Positions 1 to 8,476 of a stretch of 64,000 bases of DNA are shown in pieces. A program made the position numbers and the translations under genes. Numbering within the stretch: position 1 is the stretch's first letter; each line of letters starts with the position of its first letter. This stretch comes from DATJLY01 sp035604615 (GTDB lineage: Bacteria > Pseudomonadota > Alphaproteobacteria > ATCC43930 > CGMCC-115725): assembly GCA_035604615.1 (NCBI GenBank), contig DATNID010000035.1, positions 26,274 through 90,273 on the forward strand, read 5' to 3'. The notes under the pieces are model-generated. The model searched no databases, was not told where the DNA came from, and saw only the letters and a list, made by a program, of their open reading frames with translations.

Positions 1-266
1 GCTATCGTCTGGCGCGCGCGGCATCATCGGTCTCGCTCGCGGAGGTGGTTGCGGCGATCGACGGCGCGATCGGCGTCGCGCAGTGCTCGGTCCATGCCCA
101 TTCGTGCGAGCGCTCGGAGTTCTGTCCGACGCGGCCGCACTGGCGCCGCATCAACGAGATCATCGGCACCGCGCTCTCGGCGGTCACGCTCGCCGAGATG
201 GCGCTGGCGCCGCGCGCCTTCACCGCCGAGCCTGCCGCCCGCGCCGCCGAGACGAGGGCGCCATGA
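1..266 (+). CDS. Rrf2-family Fe-S-responsive regulator (3' end only)
   Basis: This is the C-terminal 87 residues of an Rrf2/IscR-like transcription factor whose start lies before the window. The reading frame begins at base 3. Three closely spaced cysteines (QC, SC and FC around residues 31-45 of the fragment, spacing C-x6-C-x5-C) match the [2Fe-2S] ligand region of this family. They are followed by a W-x-x-I-N segment and the helix ending LAEMAL. Its stop codon overlaps the sufB start (ATGA), so it heads the suf operon. The family normally senses cluster status and adjusts suf transcription; that role here is inferred from family and position. The DNA-binding half is not visible, so IscR, SufR and generic Rrf2 subtypes cannot be separated. 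Confidence 0.85.
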   Translation, partial: YRLARAASSVSLAEVVAAIDGAIGVAQCSVHAHSCERSEFCPTRPHWRRINEIIGTALSAVTLAEMALAPRAFTAEPAARAAETRAP

Positions 267-1714
267 CCGGCAGCGCCGAAACGCTCGACACCGTCCGCAC
301 GCTGGGCGAGGGCTACAAATACGGCTTCGTCACCGACATCGAGAGCGACCAGGCGCCGCCCGGCCTCAACGACGACACCGTCCGCTTCATCTCGGCCAAG
401 AAGAACGAGCCGGAGTGGATGCTGCAATGGCGGCTCGATGCCTTCCACCATTGGCAGGCGATGGAGAACCCGGCCTGGGCGCGGCTGCGCATCGCGCCGA
501 TCGACTACCAGGCGCAAAGCTACTATTCCGCGCCCAAGCAGAACGCCGGCCCGAAGTCCCTCGACGACGTCGATCCCGAACTGCTGCGCACCTACGAGAA
601 GCTCGGCATTCCGCTGTTCGAGCGCGCGGCGCTTGCCGGGGTCGCGGTCGACGCCGTGTTCGACAGCGTGTCGGTCGCCACCACCTTCAAGGCCAAGCTC
701 GGCGAGCTCGGCGTCATCTTCTGCTCGTTCGGCGAGGCGGTGCGCGAGCATCCCGACCTGGTGCGCAAATATCTCGGCTCGGTGGTGCCGCAGGGCGACA
801 ATTTCTTCGCCGCGCTCAATTCGGCCGTGTTCAGCGACGGCTCGTTCGTCTACGTGCCGCCGGGCCTGCGCTGCCCGATGGAGCTGTCGACCTATTTCCG
901 CATCAACGCCGCCAAATCGGGACAGTTCGAGCGCACCCTCATCATCGCGGATCGCGGCAGCTACGTGAGCTATCTCGAAGGCTGCACCGCGCCGATGCGC
1001 GACGAGCACCAGCTCCACGCCGCGGTGGTCGAGCTGGTGGCGCTCGATGACGCGCAGATCAAGTATTCGACGGTGCAGAACTGGTATCCGGGCGATGCAG
1101 AGGGCAAGGGCGGCATCTACAATTTCGTGACCAAGCGCGGCGCCTGCCGCGGCGCGCGCTCGAAGATCTCGTGGACCCAGGTCGAGACCGGCTCTGCGAT
1201 CACCTGGAAATATCCGAGCTGCCTGCTCGAGGGCGATGATTCGGTGGGCGAGTTCTACTCGGTCGCCATCACCAACAACATGCAGCAAGCCGACACCGGC
1301 ACCAAGATGATCCATCTCGGGCGCAACACGCGCTCGACCATCCTGTCCAAGGGCATCTCGGCGGGGAAGGGGCAGAACACCTATCGCGGCCTGGTCCGCA
1401 TCCAGCCCAAGGCCGAGGGCGCGCGCAACTACACCCAGTGCGATTCGCTGCTCATCGGCGACGCCTGCGGCGCCCACACCACGCCTTATATCGAGGTGCG
1501 CAACCCCTCGGCGCGCGTCGAGCACGAAGCCACGACCTCCAAGATCAGCGACGACCAGATGTTCTACTGCCAGCAGCGCGGGCTCTCGCGCGAGGACGCT
1601 TTATCATTGATTGTCAATGGCTTCTGTAAGGAAGTTCTGAAAGAGCTGCCGATGGAATTCGCGGTCGAGGCGCAGAAGCTCCTGGCCGTGAGCCTCGAGG
1701 GCAGCGTCGGCTGA
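263..1714 (+). CDS. sufB: SufB, Fe-S scaffold complex subunit
   Basis: SufB, 483 aa, is the scaffold subunit of the cytoplasmic SufBC2D complex that assembles Fe-S clusters on the energy of SufC. The chosen ATG overlaps the regulator's stop by 4 bases; an in-frame upstream extension to 83 would lie inside that gene. Typical SufB stretches are visible: YKYGF near the N terminus, the central beta-helix region with CTAPMRDEHQLH, and the C-terminal RNPSARVEHEATTSKISDDQ followed by CQQRGLS. Length is normal for the family. It is first of the suf structural genes, with sufC 28 bases downstream. Codons around 1598-1660 are markedly A/T-rich compared with the rest of the gene, although the protein there stays conserved. 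Confidence 0.97.
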   Translation: MTGSAETLDTVRTLGEGYKYGFVTDIESDQAPPGLNDDTVRFISAKKNEPEWMLQWRLDAFHHWQAMENPAWARLRIAPIDYQAQSYYSAPKQNAGPKSLDDVDPELLRTYEKLGIPLFERAALAGVAVDAVFDSVSVATTFKAKLGELGVIFCSFGEAVREHPDLVRKYLGSVVPQGDNFFAALNSAVFSDGSFVYVPPGLRCPMELSTYFRINAAKSGQFERTLIIADRGSYVSYLEGCTAPMRDEHQLHAAVVELVALDDAQIKYSTVQNWYPGDAEGKGGIYNFVTKRGACRGARSKISWTQVETGSAITWKYPSCLLEGDDSVGEFYSVAITNNMQQADTGTKMIHLGRNTRSTILSKGISAGKGQNTYRGLVRIQPKAEGARNYTQCDSLLIGDACGAHTTPYIEVRNPSARVEHEATTSKISDDQMFYCQQRGLSREDALSLIVNGFCKEVLKELPMEFAVEAQKLLAVSLEGSVG

Positions 1715-1742
1715 CCTGCAACCAAGACCGAACCGATACCCC

Positions 1743-2495
1743 ATGATGCTCGAGATCAAGAACCTGCACGCGCGGATCGCCGATGGCCGCGAGATTCTGA
1801 ACGGCATCGATCTCGCCGTCGCGGCGGGCGAAGTGCACGCGATCATGGGCCCCAACGGCTCCGGCAAGAGCACGCTCGCGGGCGTCCTCGCCGGCCGGCC
1901 CGGCTACGAGGTGACCCAAGGGTCCGTGCTCTACCAGGGCAAGGATCTGCTGCCGCTGGCGCCGGACGAGCGCGCGCGCGCCGGCATCTTCCTCGCCTTC
2001 CAGTACCCGGTCGAAATCCCCGGCGTGAACAACATGTATTTCCTGCGCAGCGCGCTCAACGCCGGCCGCGTCGCGCGCGGCGAGGCCCCACTCGACGCGG
2101 GGCAGTTCCTCAAAACCGTGCGCGCGACCCTGAAGACCTTGGAGATCGAGGACGACCTGCTGCAGCGCGCGGTCAACGTGGGGTTCTCCGGCGGCGAGAA
2201 GAAGCGCAACGAGATTTTCCAGATGGCGATGCTGGAGCCGAAGCTCGCGCTCCTCGACGAGACCGACAGCGGCCTCGACATCGACGCGCTGCGCCTCGTC
2301 GCCAACGGCATCAACAAGCTGCGCGCGCCCGACCGCGCCATCGTGCTCATCACCCATTACCAGCGCCTGCTCGATTACGTCGAGCCCGACCGCGTCCACG
2401 TGCTGAGCGAGGGCCGCATCGTGCGCTCGGGCGACAAGGGTCTCGCCGCCGAGCTCGAGAAGCACGGCTATGCGACCATTGGTGACGCGGCCTGA
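1743..2495 (+). CDS. sufC: SufC, Fe-S assembly ATPase
   Basis: SufC, 250 aa, is the ABC-type ATPase of the SufBCD complex. It shows a Walker A motif (GPNGSGKST near residues 38-46), an ABC signature-like GFSGGEKKRNEI, and Walker B LALLDETDSGLDIDAL, where the DETDSGLD form is diagnostic of SufC rather than a transporter ATPase. An H-loop follows (ITHYQRLL). The gene has two adjacent ATG codons at 1743 and 1746; the first is used here but either could serve. It lies 28 bases after sufB and 7 bases before sufD, within one operon. Confidence 0.97.
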   Translation: MMLEIKNLHARIADGREILNGIDLAVAAGEVHAIMGPNGSGKSTLAGVLAGRPGYEVTQGSVLYQGKDLLPLAPDERARAGIFLAFQYPVEIPGVNNMYFLRSALNAGRVARGEAPLDAGQFLKTVRATLKTLEIEDDLLQRAVNVGFSGGEKKRNEIFQMAMLEPKLALLDETDSGLDIDALRLVANGINKLRAPDRAIVLITHYQRLLDYVEPDRVHVLSEGRIVRSGDKGLAAELEKHGYATIGDAA

Positions 2496-2502
2496 GGGGG
2501 CC

Positions 2503-3798
2503 ATGGTGAGCCAGTCCGAAACCGCACCCTATCTCGACGCCTTCCGCGCCCGGCCGGCGGCGCGCGAGCCGGCGCGCGTCACGGCTTCGCGTGCGGCCGC
2601 GCTGGCGCGCTTCGCCGAGCTGGGATTTCCGACGCGGCGTGAGGAGGCTTGGCGCTTCACCGATCTCCGCCCGTTGCAGCGCACGTCATTTCCGCCCGCC
2701 GCAGCGCCCGGCCGCACCGCGCCCGGGGCCATCGTGCCGCTGCGCTTCGCCGGCGCGTCGCACCGTCTCGTCTTCGTCGATGGCGTGATCGCGCCGGAAC
2801 TCTCCGACATCGGCCGGCTTCCTGCCGGCGCGTGGCTTGCAGGCACGGCGGCGACGCTGGCCGAACGGCCTGAGCTGGTCGAGCAGGCGCTGGCCGAGAA
2901 CGAGCACGCGCTCGCGCCGTTCGCCGCGCTTAACGCAGCGCTCTTCGCCGACGGCTACGTTCTGGCTCTTGACGACGGCGTCGCGCTCGAGCGTCCCGTC
3001 GAGGTGATCCACCTGGGCCGCGCTACGGAGCCGCGCTCGTTTCATGTCAGGAACGCGATCCTGCTCGCGCCGGGAAGCGGCGCGACACTGGTCGAAAGCT
3101 TCGCCGGTGCCGGCGAATACTGGACCAACGCGGTCACCTCGCTCGATCTCGGCGACGGCGCGGCGCTCGCCCATGTCCGCATCCAGGACGAAGGCGAGGG
3201 CGCCATCCATTTATCGCTTTTGCGCGCGGCCCTGGCGCGCAAGGCGCGCTACGACGCCTACAGCCTCACCATCGGCGCGCGTCTGTCGCGTCATGACATC
3301 CAGGTGCGCTTCGACGGCGAGGACGGCGAATGCCATCTCGGCGGCGCCTATCTGCTCCGCCGCGAGCAGGAGGCGACCACCGCCACCTTCGTCGATCACG
3401 CCGTCCCCGGCTGCGTCACGCGCGAGCTTTACAAGGGCGTGGTCGAGGACCACGCGCACGGCGTCTTCATGGGCCGCATCCTGGTGCGGCCCGACGCGCA
3501 GCGCTCCGACGCGCAGCAGGTCAACCGCAACCTGCTGCTGAGCCGGCGCGCCGCGATCGATACCAAGCCCGAGCTCGAGATCTTGGCCGACGACGTGAAA
3601 TGCAGCCACGGCGCCACGGTCGGCGATCTCGACGAGGAGGCGATGTTCTATCTGCGCTCGCGCGGCATCGCCGAGGACGACAGCCGCCGTCTGCTGATCG
3701 AAGCCTTCGCCGCCGAGACCTTGGAGCGCATCGAGCACAAGGCCCTGCGCGCCCACGCCGCAGCGCATCTCGCGCGTTGGCTCGGGAAGGGCGAATAG
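2503..3798 (+). CDS. sufD: SufD, Fe-S assembly complex subunit
   Basis: SufD, 431 aa, is the second beta-helix subunit that pairs with SufB and binds SufC. The N-terminal segment RREEAWRFTDLRPL is the usual SufD opening. The C-terminal half carries the family's conserved DAQRSDAQQVNRNLLLS, then KPELEILADDVKCSHGATVG and FYLRSRGI. The ATG at 2503 was chosen because it lies 7 bases after sufC and gives a normal length; the frame is open further upstream into the end of sufC. sufS starts two bases after its stop codon. Confidence 0.96.
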   Translation: MVSQSETAPYLDAFRARPAAREPARVTASRAAALARFAELGFPTRREEAWRFTDLRPLQRTSFPPAAAPGRTAPGAIVPLRFAGASHRLVFVDGVIAPELSDIGRLPAGAWLAGTAATLAERPELVEQALAENEHALAPFAALNAALFADGYVLALDDGVALERPVEVIHLGRATEPRSFHVRNAILLAPGSGATLVESFAGAGEYWTNAVTSLDLGDGAALAHVRIQDEGEGAIHLSLLRAALARKARYDAYSLTIGARLSRHDIQVRFDGEDGECHLGGAYLLRREQEATTATFVDHAVPGCVTRELYKGVVEDHAHGVFMGRILVRPDAQRSDAQQVNRNLLLSRRAAIDTKPELEILADDVKCSHGATVGDLDEEAMFYLRSRGIAEDDSRRLLIEAFAAETLERIEHKALRAHAAAHLARWLGKGE

Positions 3799-3800
3799 CC

Positions 3801-5060
3801 ATGCCCGATCGCCAGTCGCATGCCACCCAATCGCTCCCGAGCACGACAAGCCTCGACCCGCGCCGCGTCAAGCGCGACTTCCCCATCTTCGCGCGCAATC
3901 CAGGCCTCGTCTTCCTCGACAGCGCGGCGAGCGCGCAGAAGCCCGACGCCGTGATCGACGAGGTGTCAGAGTTCTATCGCACCGATTATGCCAACGTGCA
4001 TCGCGGCGTCTATCGCCTGAGCGCGCGCTCGAGCGAGCGCTACGAGGGCGCGCGCGAGACGGTGCGGCGCTTCCTCAACGCCGCCGACACGCGCGAGATC
4101 GTGTTCGTGCGCGGCGCGACCGAAGCGATCAACCTGGTCGCCTATAGCTGGGGCCTCGCCAATCTGCGTCCCGGCGACGAGGTCCTCGTCACCGAGCTCG
4201 AGCATCATGCCAACATCGTGCCGTGGCAGTTGATCCGCGAGCGCACCGGGCTGAAGCTCGTGGCGGCGCCGATCGACGCGACCGGTGGGCTCGACATGGA
4301 GGCGTTCGAGCGCCTGCTGGGCCCGCGCACCCGGCTCGTCGCGGTGACCCAGCTCGCCAACGCGACCGGCGCGCTGGTGCCGGTGGAAGGGATCGCGCGC
4401 CTCGCGCACGAGCGCGGCGCCCTGGTCCTGGTCGACGGCTGCCAGGCGGCGCCCAGGCTTCCCGTCGACGTGCAGGCGCTCGGCTGCGACTTCTATGTCT
4501 TTTCCGGCCACAAGACCTACGGCCCCACCGGCATCGGCGTGTTGTGGGCGCGGAAGGACATTCTTGACGCCATGCCGCCGTTCCAGGGCGGCGGCGACAT
4601 GATCCTGTCGGTCACCTTCGCCGAGACGACATTCCAGGAGCCGCCGCACCGCTTCGAGGCCGGCACGCCCGACATCTCCGGCGCGATCGGCCTCGCCCGC
4701 GCGCTCGAATACATCGAGGGGCTGGGCCGCGACGCGATCGCCGCGCACGAGGCGGAGCTGACCGGCTACGCTGTCGACCGCTTGTCGCACATGGATGGCG
4801 TGACCCTGGTGGGCGCAGGACAGCGCCGGCTCGGCATCCTCTCGGTCGATGTCGCCGGCATCCATCCGCACGACCTGGCGCAGGTGCTCGACCAGCACGG
4901 CGTCGCCGTGCGTGCCGGCCATCATTGCGCGCAGCCTTTGCTCGACAAGCTCGGGCTCGCGGCGACGACGCGCGCCTCGCTTGGCGTCTACAACGACGAA
5001 TCCGACATCGACGCGCTGTGCGCCGCCATCGCGGCGGCGCAAGCCATGTTCACGCGCTAG
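3801..5060 (+). CDS. sufS: SufS, class II cysteine desulfurase
   Basis: SufS, 419 aa, is a PLP-dependent cysteine desulfurase that supplies sulfur for cluster assembly. The PLP lysine lies in FSGHKTYGPTG (Lys238) and the persulfide-forming cysteine in RAGHHCAQP (Cys376); both belong to the SufS/CsdA group rather than IscS. The start at 3801 lies two bases after the sufD stop; the open frame runs back to 3330 inside sufD, but that extension would be translated from a shadow frame. The next gene is SufU, which in characterised systems accepts sulfur from SufS, so the two probably act as a pair. Confidence 0.97.
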   Translation: MPDRQSHATQSLPSTTSLDPRRVKRDFPIFARNPGLVFLDSAASAQKPDAVIDEVSEFYRTDYANVHRGVYRLSARSSERYEGARETVRRFLNAADTREIVFVRGATEAINLVAYSWGLANLRPGDEVLVTELEHHANIVPWQLIRERTGLKLVAAPIDATGGLDMEAFERLLGPRTRLVAVTQLANATGALVPVEGIARLAHERGALVLVDGCQAAPRLPVDVQALGCDFYVFSGHKTYGPTGIGVLWARKDILDAMPPFQGGGDMILSVTFAETTFQEPPHRFEAGTPDISGAIGLARALEYIEGLGRDAIAAHEAELTGYAVDRLSHMDGVTLVGAGQRRLGILSVDVAGIHPHDLAQVLDQHGVAVRAGHHCAQPLLDKLGLAATTRASLGVYNDESDIDALCAAIAAAQAMFTR

Positions 5061-5071
5061 GGAACGGAACC

Positions 5072-5536
5072 ATGGACCCGCGCGAGCTCTACCAGGACAT
5101 CATCCTCGACCACGGACGCCATCCGCGGAACTTTCGCAAGCTCGAGCATCCGAGCCATTTCGCGCACGGACACAATCCGCTGTGCGGCGACCGCGTGACC
5201 GTGTTCGTGTCCATGGACGGCGACCGCATCAAGGATGTCAGCTTCGAGGGCCGCGGCTGCGCCATCTCGACCGCCTCGGCGTCGCTGATGACGGAAATTC
5301 TCAAGGGCAAGACCCTGGCCGAGGCGCAGGCGCTGTTCGAGCGCTTCCGGGCCGCGGTCACGGGCGAGGGCGACGCCAGCGCGCCGCCGGGTCTCGAGGA
5401 CGAGATGGACCGGCTCGCGCCGCTCTCCGGCGTCAGGAGCTATCCCGCCCGGGTCAAGTGCGCGACCTTGGCCTGGCACGCCTTCGAGGCGGCATTGCAG
5501 AGCGGCGCCGTCGGCGCCACCGTCAAGACCGAGTAG
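5072..5536 (+). CDS. sufU: SufU/IscU-like Fe-S assembly protein
   Basis: This 154-aa protein is a SufU-type member of the IscU fold. It has the three conserved cysteines with the neighbouring aspartate: NPLCGDR (Cys38, Asp40), GRGCAIS (Cys63) and RVKCATL (Cys130). An insert between the second and third cysteine is typical of SufU and absent from IscU. SufU is known to take sulfur from SufS through a zinc-bound site; whether it acts as transfer protein or scaffold here cannot be told. The start at 5072 follows sufS by 11 bases; the upstream open frame overlaps sufS and is not used. No sufE or sufA is seen in the operon. Confidence 0.93.
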   Translation: MDPRELYQDIILDHGRHPRNFRKLEHPSHFAHGHNPLCGDRVTVFVSMDGDRIKDVSFEGRGCAISTASASLMTEILKGKTLAEAQALFERFRAAVTGEGDASAPPGLEDEMDRLAPLSGVRSYPARVKCATLAWHAFEAALQSGAVGATVKTE

Positions 5537-5539
5537 ATC

Positions 5540-5944
5540 ATGGCAAGCGAACCCCTGCACCAGACGGACGACGATCCGTTCGATTTCGAGCCCCCGCCGG
5601 AGAGCGAGGACGTCGAGCGCCCCGAGCCCGGCGATCCCGATCCCGAGCTGATGGAACGCGTGGTCGAGGCGCTGAAGACGGTGCGCGACCCCGAGATCCC
5701 GGTGAACCTGGTGGATTTGGGCCTCATCTACGAGTTGATCGTCACTCGCGGCGGCACCGTGTTCGTCGAGATGACGCTCACCACGCCCGCTTGCCCGGTC
5801 GCCGGCGCGCTGCCGGGTCAGGTCAAGGACGCGATCGCCGCGGTCGACGGCGTCACCGACGCGCGGGTCAAGCTGGTCTGGACCCCGACCTGGACCCAGG
5901 ACCGCATGAGCGAGGAAGCCAGGCTCGAGCTGGGCCTGATGTAA
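5540..5944 (+). CDS. sufT: SufT-like DUF59/MIP18 Fe-S maturation protein
   Basis: A 134-aa protein with an acidic, proline-rich N-terminal tail (about 30 residues) followed by a MIP18/DUF59 domain. The domain shows DPEIPVNLVDLGLIYEL and TTPACPVAG, with the single conserved cysteine of the family, and ends with WTPTWTQDRMSEEAR. SufT-type proteins help maturation or delivery of Fe-S clusters; the precise client is not known. It starts three bases after the sufU stop and closes the suf operon. Confidence 0.93.
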   Translation: MASEPLHQTDDDPFDFEPPPESEDVERPEPGDPDPELMERVVEALKTVRDPEIPVNLVDLGLIYELIVTRGGTVFVEMTLTTPACPVAGALPGQVKDAIAAVDGVTDARVKLVWTPTWTQDRMSEEARLELGLM

Positions 5945-5963
5945 GCCGGCGGTCCCTCCTGAC

Positions 5964-6644
5964 ATGAGCAGCCCCGGCCCGGACGCGGCGCTTTCGCGCA
6001 AGGTTCTGGTCTGGGACCTTCCCACGCGCATCTTTCACTGGCTCGTCGCCGCGCTCGTGCTCGCGGCCTATGTGACCGAGCGCATGAATTGGATGGACTG
6101 GCACGCCTGGAGCGGCGACGCGGTGCTGGCTCTCCTGCTGTTCCGGCTGCTGTGGGGCGTGTTCGGCAGCGAGACGGCCCGGTTCTCGTCCTTTCTCGCC
6201 TCGCCGCGCGCGGCGGCGCATCATCTCGCCGCCGCGTTCCGCCGCGAGCCAGACCGCCAGGTGGGCCACAATCCGGCCGGCGCATGGATGGTCGTGCTGC
6301 TGCTCGCGCTGCTCTTCGGCGAGACCGTGACCGGCATCTATGTTGACAACGACGTGGCGGACCACGGGCCGCTCACCCCATTGGTGCCGGCGCCGGTCGC
6401 CAATCTCATCACCGATCTGCACCAGTATTTTTGGTACGTGCTGCTGGCGGCCGTGTGCCTGCATCTCGCGGCGATCCTGGTTTATGCCGCGGCCAAGCGG
6501 CACAACCTCGTGACGCCGATGATCACCGGAACGAAGCTGCTGCCTACTAGCGTAAAGCAGCCGCGCATCGAGGGTGTGATGCGCGCAGCTCTCCTCTTCG
6601 GCTGCGGCGCACTTGCCGCAGCCGCGCTGGCCAACTTCCTGTGA
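5964..6644 (+). CDS. Cytochrome b561-type membrane protein
   Basis: A 226-aa integral membrane protein of the bacterial cytochrome b561 / Ni-Fe hydrogenase b-subunit family. It starts with the family signature VWDLPTRIFHWLVA, followed by about four hydrophobic helices. Candidate heme-ligand histidines occur in IFHWL, DWHAWSG, DLHQYFWY and CLHLAA. It probably passes electrons between the quinone pool and a partner in the membrane, but no hydrogenase or dehydrogenase gene lies beside it. It follows sufT by 19 bases on the same strand and so could be read from the suf transcript. The facing gene on the other strand ends 8 bases away. Confidence 0.85.
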   Translation: MSSPGPDAALSRKVLVWDLPTRIFHWLVAALVLAAYVTERMNWMDWHAWSGDAVLALLLFRLLWGVFGSETARFSSFLASPRAAAHHLAAAFRREPDRQVGHNPAGAWMVVLLLALLFGETVTGIYVDNDVADHGPLTPLVPAPVANLITDLHQYFWYVLLAAVCLHLAAILVYAAAKRHNLVTPMITGTKLLPTSVKQPRIEGVMRAALLFGCGALAAAALANFL

Positions 6645-6651
6645 GTGCCGG

Positions 6652-7107
6652 TCAGCTCTTGGGCGGGACGACCTGACCGCGAATTTCGCCGCCCGGATGG
6701 GCCGTCGAGTGCACGTTAACGTACCACATGCCGGCTTCGAACTGCTGCGCCTGCTCGGGGGTCAGCGTCGCCTCGCCCTTGAACGGGCTCTCCGCCGCGG
6801 TGCCCTTCGTGGTCAGCCATACGACCGGCGCGGCGTTCTTGCCTTTCTCCGCGGGTCCGTGGAAATGCGCCATCGTCGCGGGCCCCGTGACTCCGCTGTA
6901 CGTGACCGTCCACGTGACGACGTGCGTGCTCGGGTCGTAAGTGATGGCGGCGCTGCCCTTGGAGGCGGCATCGACCGGCGGCACTTCCTCGGCGCCGGTG
7001 AGCGCCACGGTGAAGGATTTAGGCGCCGCGTGCGCGAGGCCCGCCCACGCGACGGACGCGAGGCCGGCCATGACGATTGCTGCCCGTCGAGACATTGCGC
7101 TGCGCAT
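6652..7107 (-). CDS. Secreted CHRD-domain protein
   Basis: A 151-aa exported protein with an N-terminal signal peptide (basic start, hydrophobic core, cleavage likely after AHA near residue 27). A single CHRD domain follows: FTVALTGAEEVPPVDAAS, then GSAAITYDP, TWTVTYSGVTGPATMAHFHG and a C-terminal W-Y-VNVHSTAHPGGEIRGQV. The HFHG and HPGGEIRG blocks are hallmarks of the domain. Function in bacteria is not established. A second in-frame ATG four codons downstream (7095) would also leave a good signal peptide. It is convergent with the b561 gene. Confidence 0.88.
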   Translation of the reverse strand: MRSAMSRRAAIVMAGLASVAWAGLAHAAPKSFTVALTGAEEVPPVDAASKGSAAITYDPSTHVVTWTVTYSGVTGPATMAHFHGPAEKGKNAAPVVWLTTKGTAAESPFKGEATLTPEQAQQFEAGMWYVNVHSTAHPGGEIRGQVVPPKS

Positions 7108-7245
7108 ATCTTCGCTCCCTCGCTTGTGAATCGTTGACGAGACGCGATCATAGCCCGCCGCCCGGCGCCGCCGCTACCCGCAACCCGCTCGGCTTGCATC
7201 ACGCTTTCGCGCGCGGATAGTATTTGGAAAAGCCGGGAGATTGCT

Positions 7246-7872
7246 GTGCTGAAGATCTGGGGCCGGGCCACCTCGGCCAACGTGATGAAAGTGCTGTGGT
7301 GCTGCACCGAGATCGGCGAGCCCTATGACCGGGTCGATGTCGGCGGCCCTTACGGCGGCAACGACGACCCCAGCTACCGCGCCATGAACCCCAACGGCCG
7401 CGTCCCCACGGTCGAGGATAACGGCCTCATCATGTGGGAATCGAACACGGTGGTGCGCTATCTCTGCGCCACACGCAAGGCGGAGACGCTCTACCCAAGC
7501 GATCCCGGCCGCCGCACCTACGTCGAGCGCTGGATGGACTGGCAGCTCGCTCACGGCGGGCCGATGGTGACGCCGCTCTTCATGGGCTATGTGCGCACGC
7601 CGCCCGAGAAGCGCGACGCCGCGGCGCTGGAGCGAGCGCGGCGCGACTGCATCCCGGTTTGGCGCATCGTCGAGAACTGGCTCGAGCGGCAGAATTGGCC
7701 CTACCTCGCCGGCGCGGACTTCACCATCGGCGATATCCCGGTCGCGATCTTCGCCCGGCGCTGGTTCGCGTTCCCGATCGAGCGGCCGCCGATGCCGCGC
7801 CTCGAGGCCTGGTACGAGCGCGTCAAGACGCGGCCCGGCTTCGTCGAGCACATCGCAACGCCGATGGCGTGA
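7246..7872 (+). CDS. Glutathione S-transferase family protein
   Basis: A 208-aa protein with a GST N-terminal thioredoxin-like domain (RATSANVMKVLWCCTEIG, then NPNGRVPTVEDNG and the glutathione-binding WESNTVVRYL) and an all-alpha C-terminal domain ending GADFTIGDIPVA..RRWF. The ATSANVMK form resembles bacterial GSTs of the theta/beta-like group with a serine near the active site. The reading frame opens with GTG at 7246; no ATG occurs at a sensible place upstream. It stands alone between convergent and downstream genes, so the substrate cannot be guessed. Confidence 0.9.
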   Translation: MLKIWGRATSANVMKVLWCCTEIGEPYDRVDVGGPYGGNDDPSYRAMNPNGRVPTVEDNGLIMWESNTVVRYLCATRKAETLYPSDPGRRTYVERWMDWQLAHGGPMVTPLFMGYVRTPPEKRDAAALERARRDCIPVWRIVENWLERQNWPYLAGADFTIGDIPVAIFARRWFAFPIERPPMPRLEAWYERVKTRPGFVEHIATPMA

Positions 7873-7977
7873 TCATGGCCGGCCTCACGCAAACGTGACG
7901 CTTTTCGACCGGCGGGACTTTTATGATCGCTGCCGACCGGCGATGCCAGACCGGCCTGGAGCCTTTGGAGGGAGCGC

Positions 7978-8445
7978 ATGATGAGGAGCGGTACCATTGT
8001 CGCCTTGGCAGCCATCCTATTGATGGCCGGGGCCGGCCTGAGTGCGGCCCAGGACAAGGAGGCGCAGATCAAGGCGCGCCAGGACTTCATGGAGGCCCAG
8101 CAGAAGGACGTGAACGCGATCAATGCCTACGCCAAGGGCGAAGGGGACAAGGCGACGGCCCTCGACAAGCTCAAGGACCTGATCGCCCGCGCTCCCAAAA
8201 TCGTCGACCAATTTCCGCCCGGCACCAGCATGAAGGAATTTCCCGACAAGACGAAGGCCAAGCCGGAGATCTGGGCGGAGTGGGACAAGGCGAAGTTGAT
8301 GCCTGACGGCCTCAAGGCTGCCGAGGAAAAACTCGTCGGGACGATCGACACCGGCACTCCCCAACAAGTGGGCGAGACGATGAGAACGATTTACCGCGAG
8401 AACTGCAACGGATGCCACACTCCGTATCGCGCGCCCAAATCCTGA
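7978..8445 (+). CDS. Class II (cytochrome c'/c556-like) c-type cytochrome
   Basis: A 155-aa periplasmic protein with a signal peptide (residues 1-24, cut after LSAA) and a single heme-binding CNGCH motif only about 12 residues from the C terminus. This C-terminal placement on a helical protein is the class II cytochrome c layout (c' or c556). A good ribosome site, GGAGGGAGC, lies just before the two adjacent ATG codons at 7978 and 7981. The next gene, 31 bases on, is a diheme cytochrome, so the two may exchange electrons. The proposed class rests on heme position and helical character, not on a full domain match. Confidence 0.8.
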   Translation: MMRSGTIVALAAILLMAGAGLSAAQDKEAQIKARQDFMEAQQKDVNAINAYAKGEGDKATALDKLKDLIARAPKIVDQFPPGTSMKEFPDKTKAKPEIWAEWDKAKLMPDGLKAAEEKLVGTIDTGTPQQVGETMRTIYRENCNGCHTPYRAPKS

Positions 8446-8476
8446 TCTGACGTTCGCGGTCTCGCGGGGAGGCGTC

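Noticed and set aside
2..1525. Long open frame antisense to sufB (507 codons)
   Set aside because: GC-rich genes with biased codons often leave long antisense frames. The translation is arginine/alanine/aspartate-rich without domains, and the sense frame is an unmistakable sufB.
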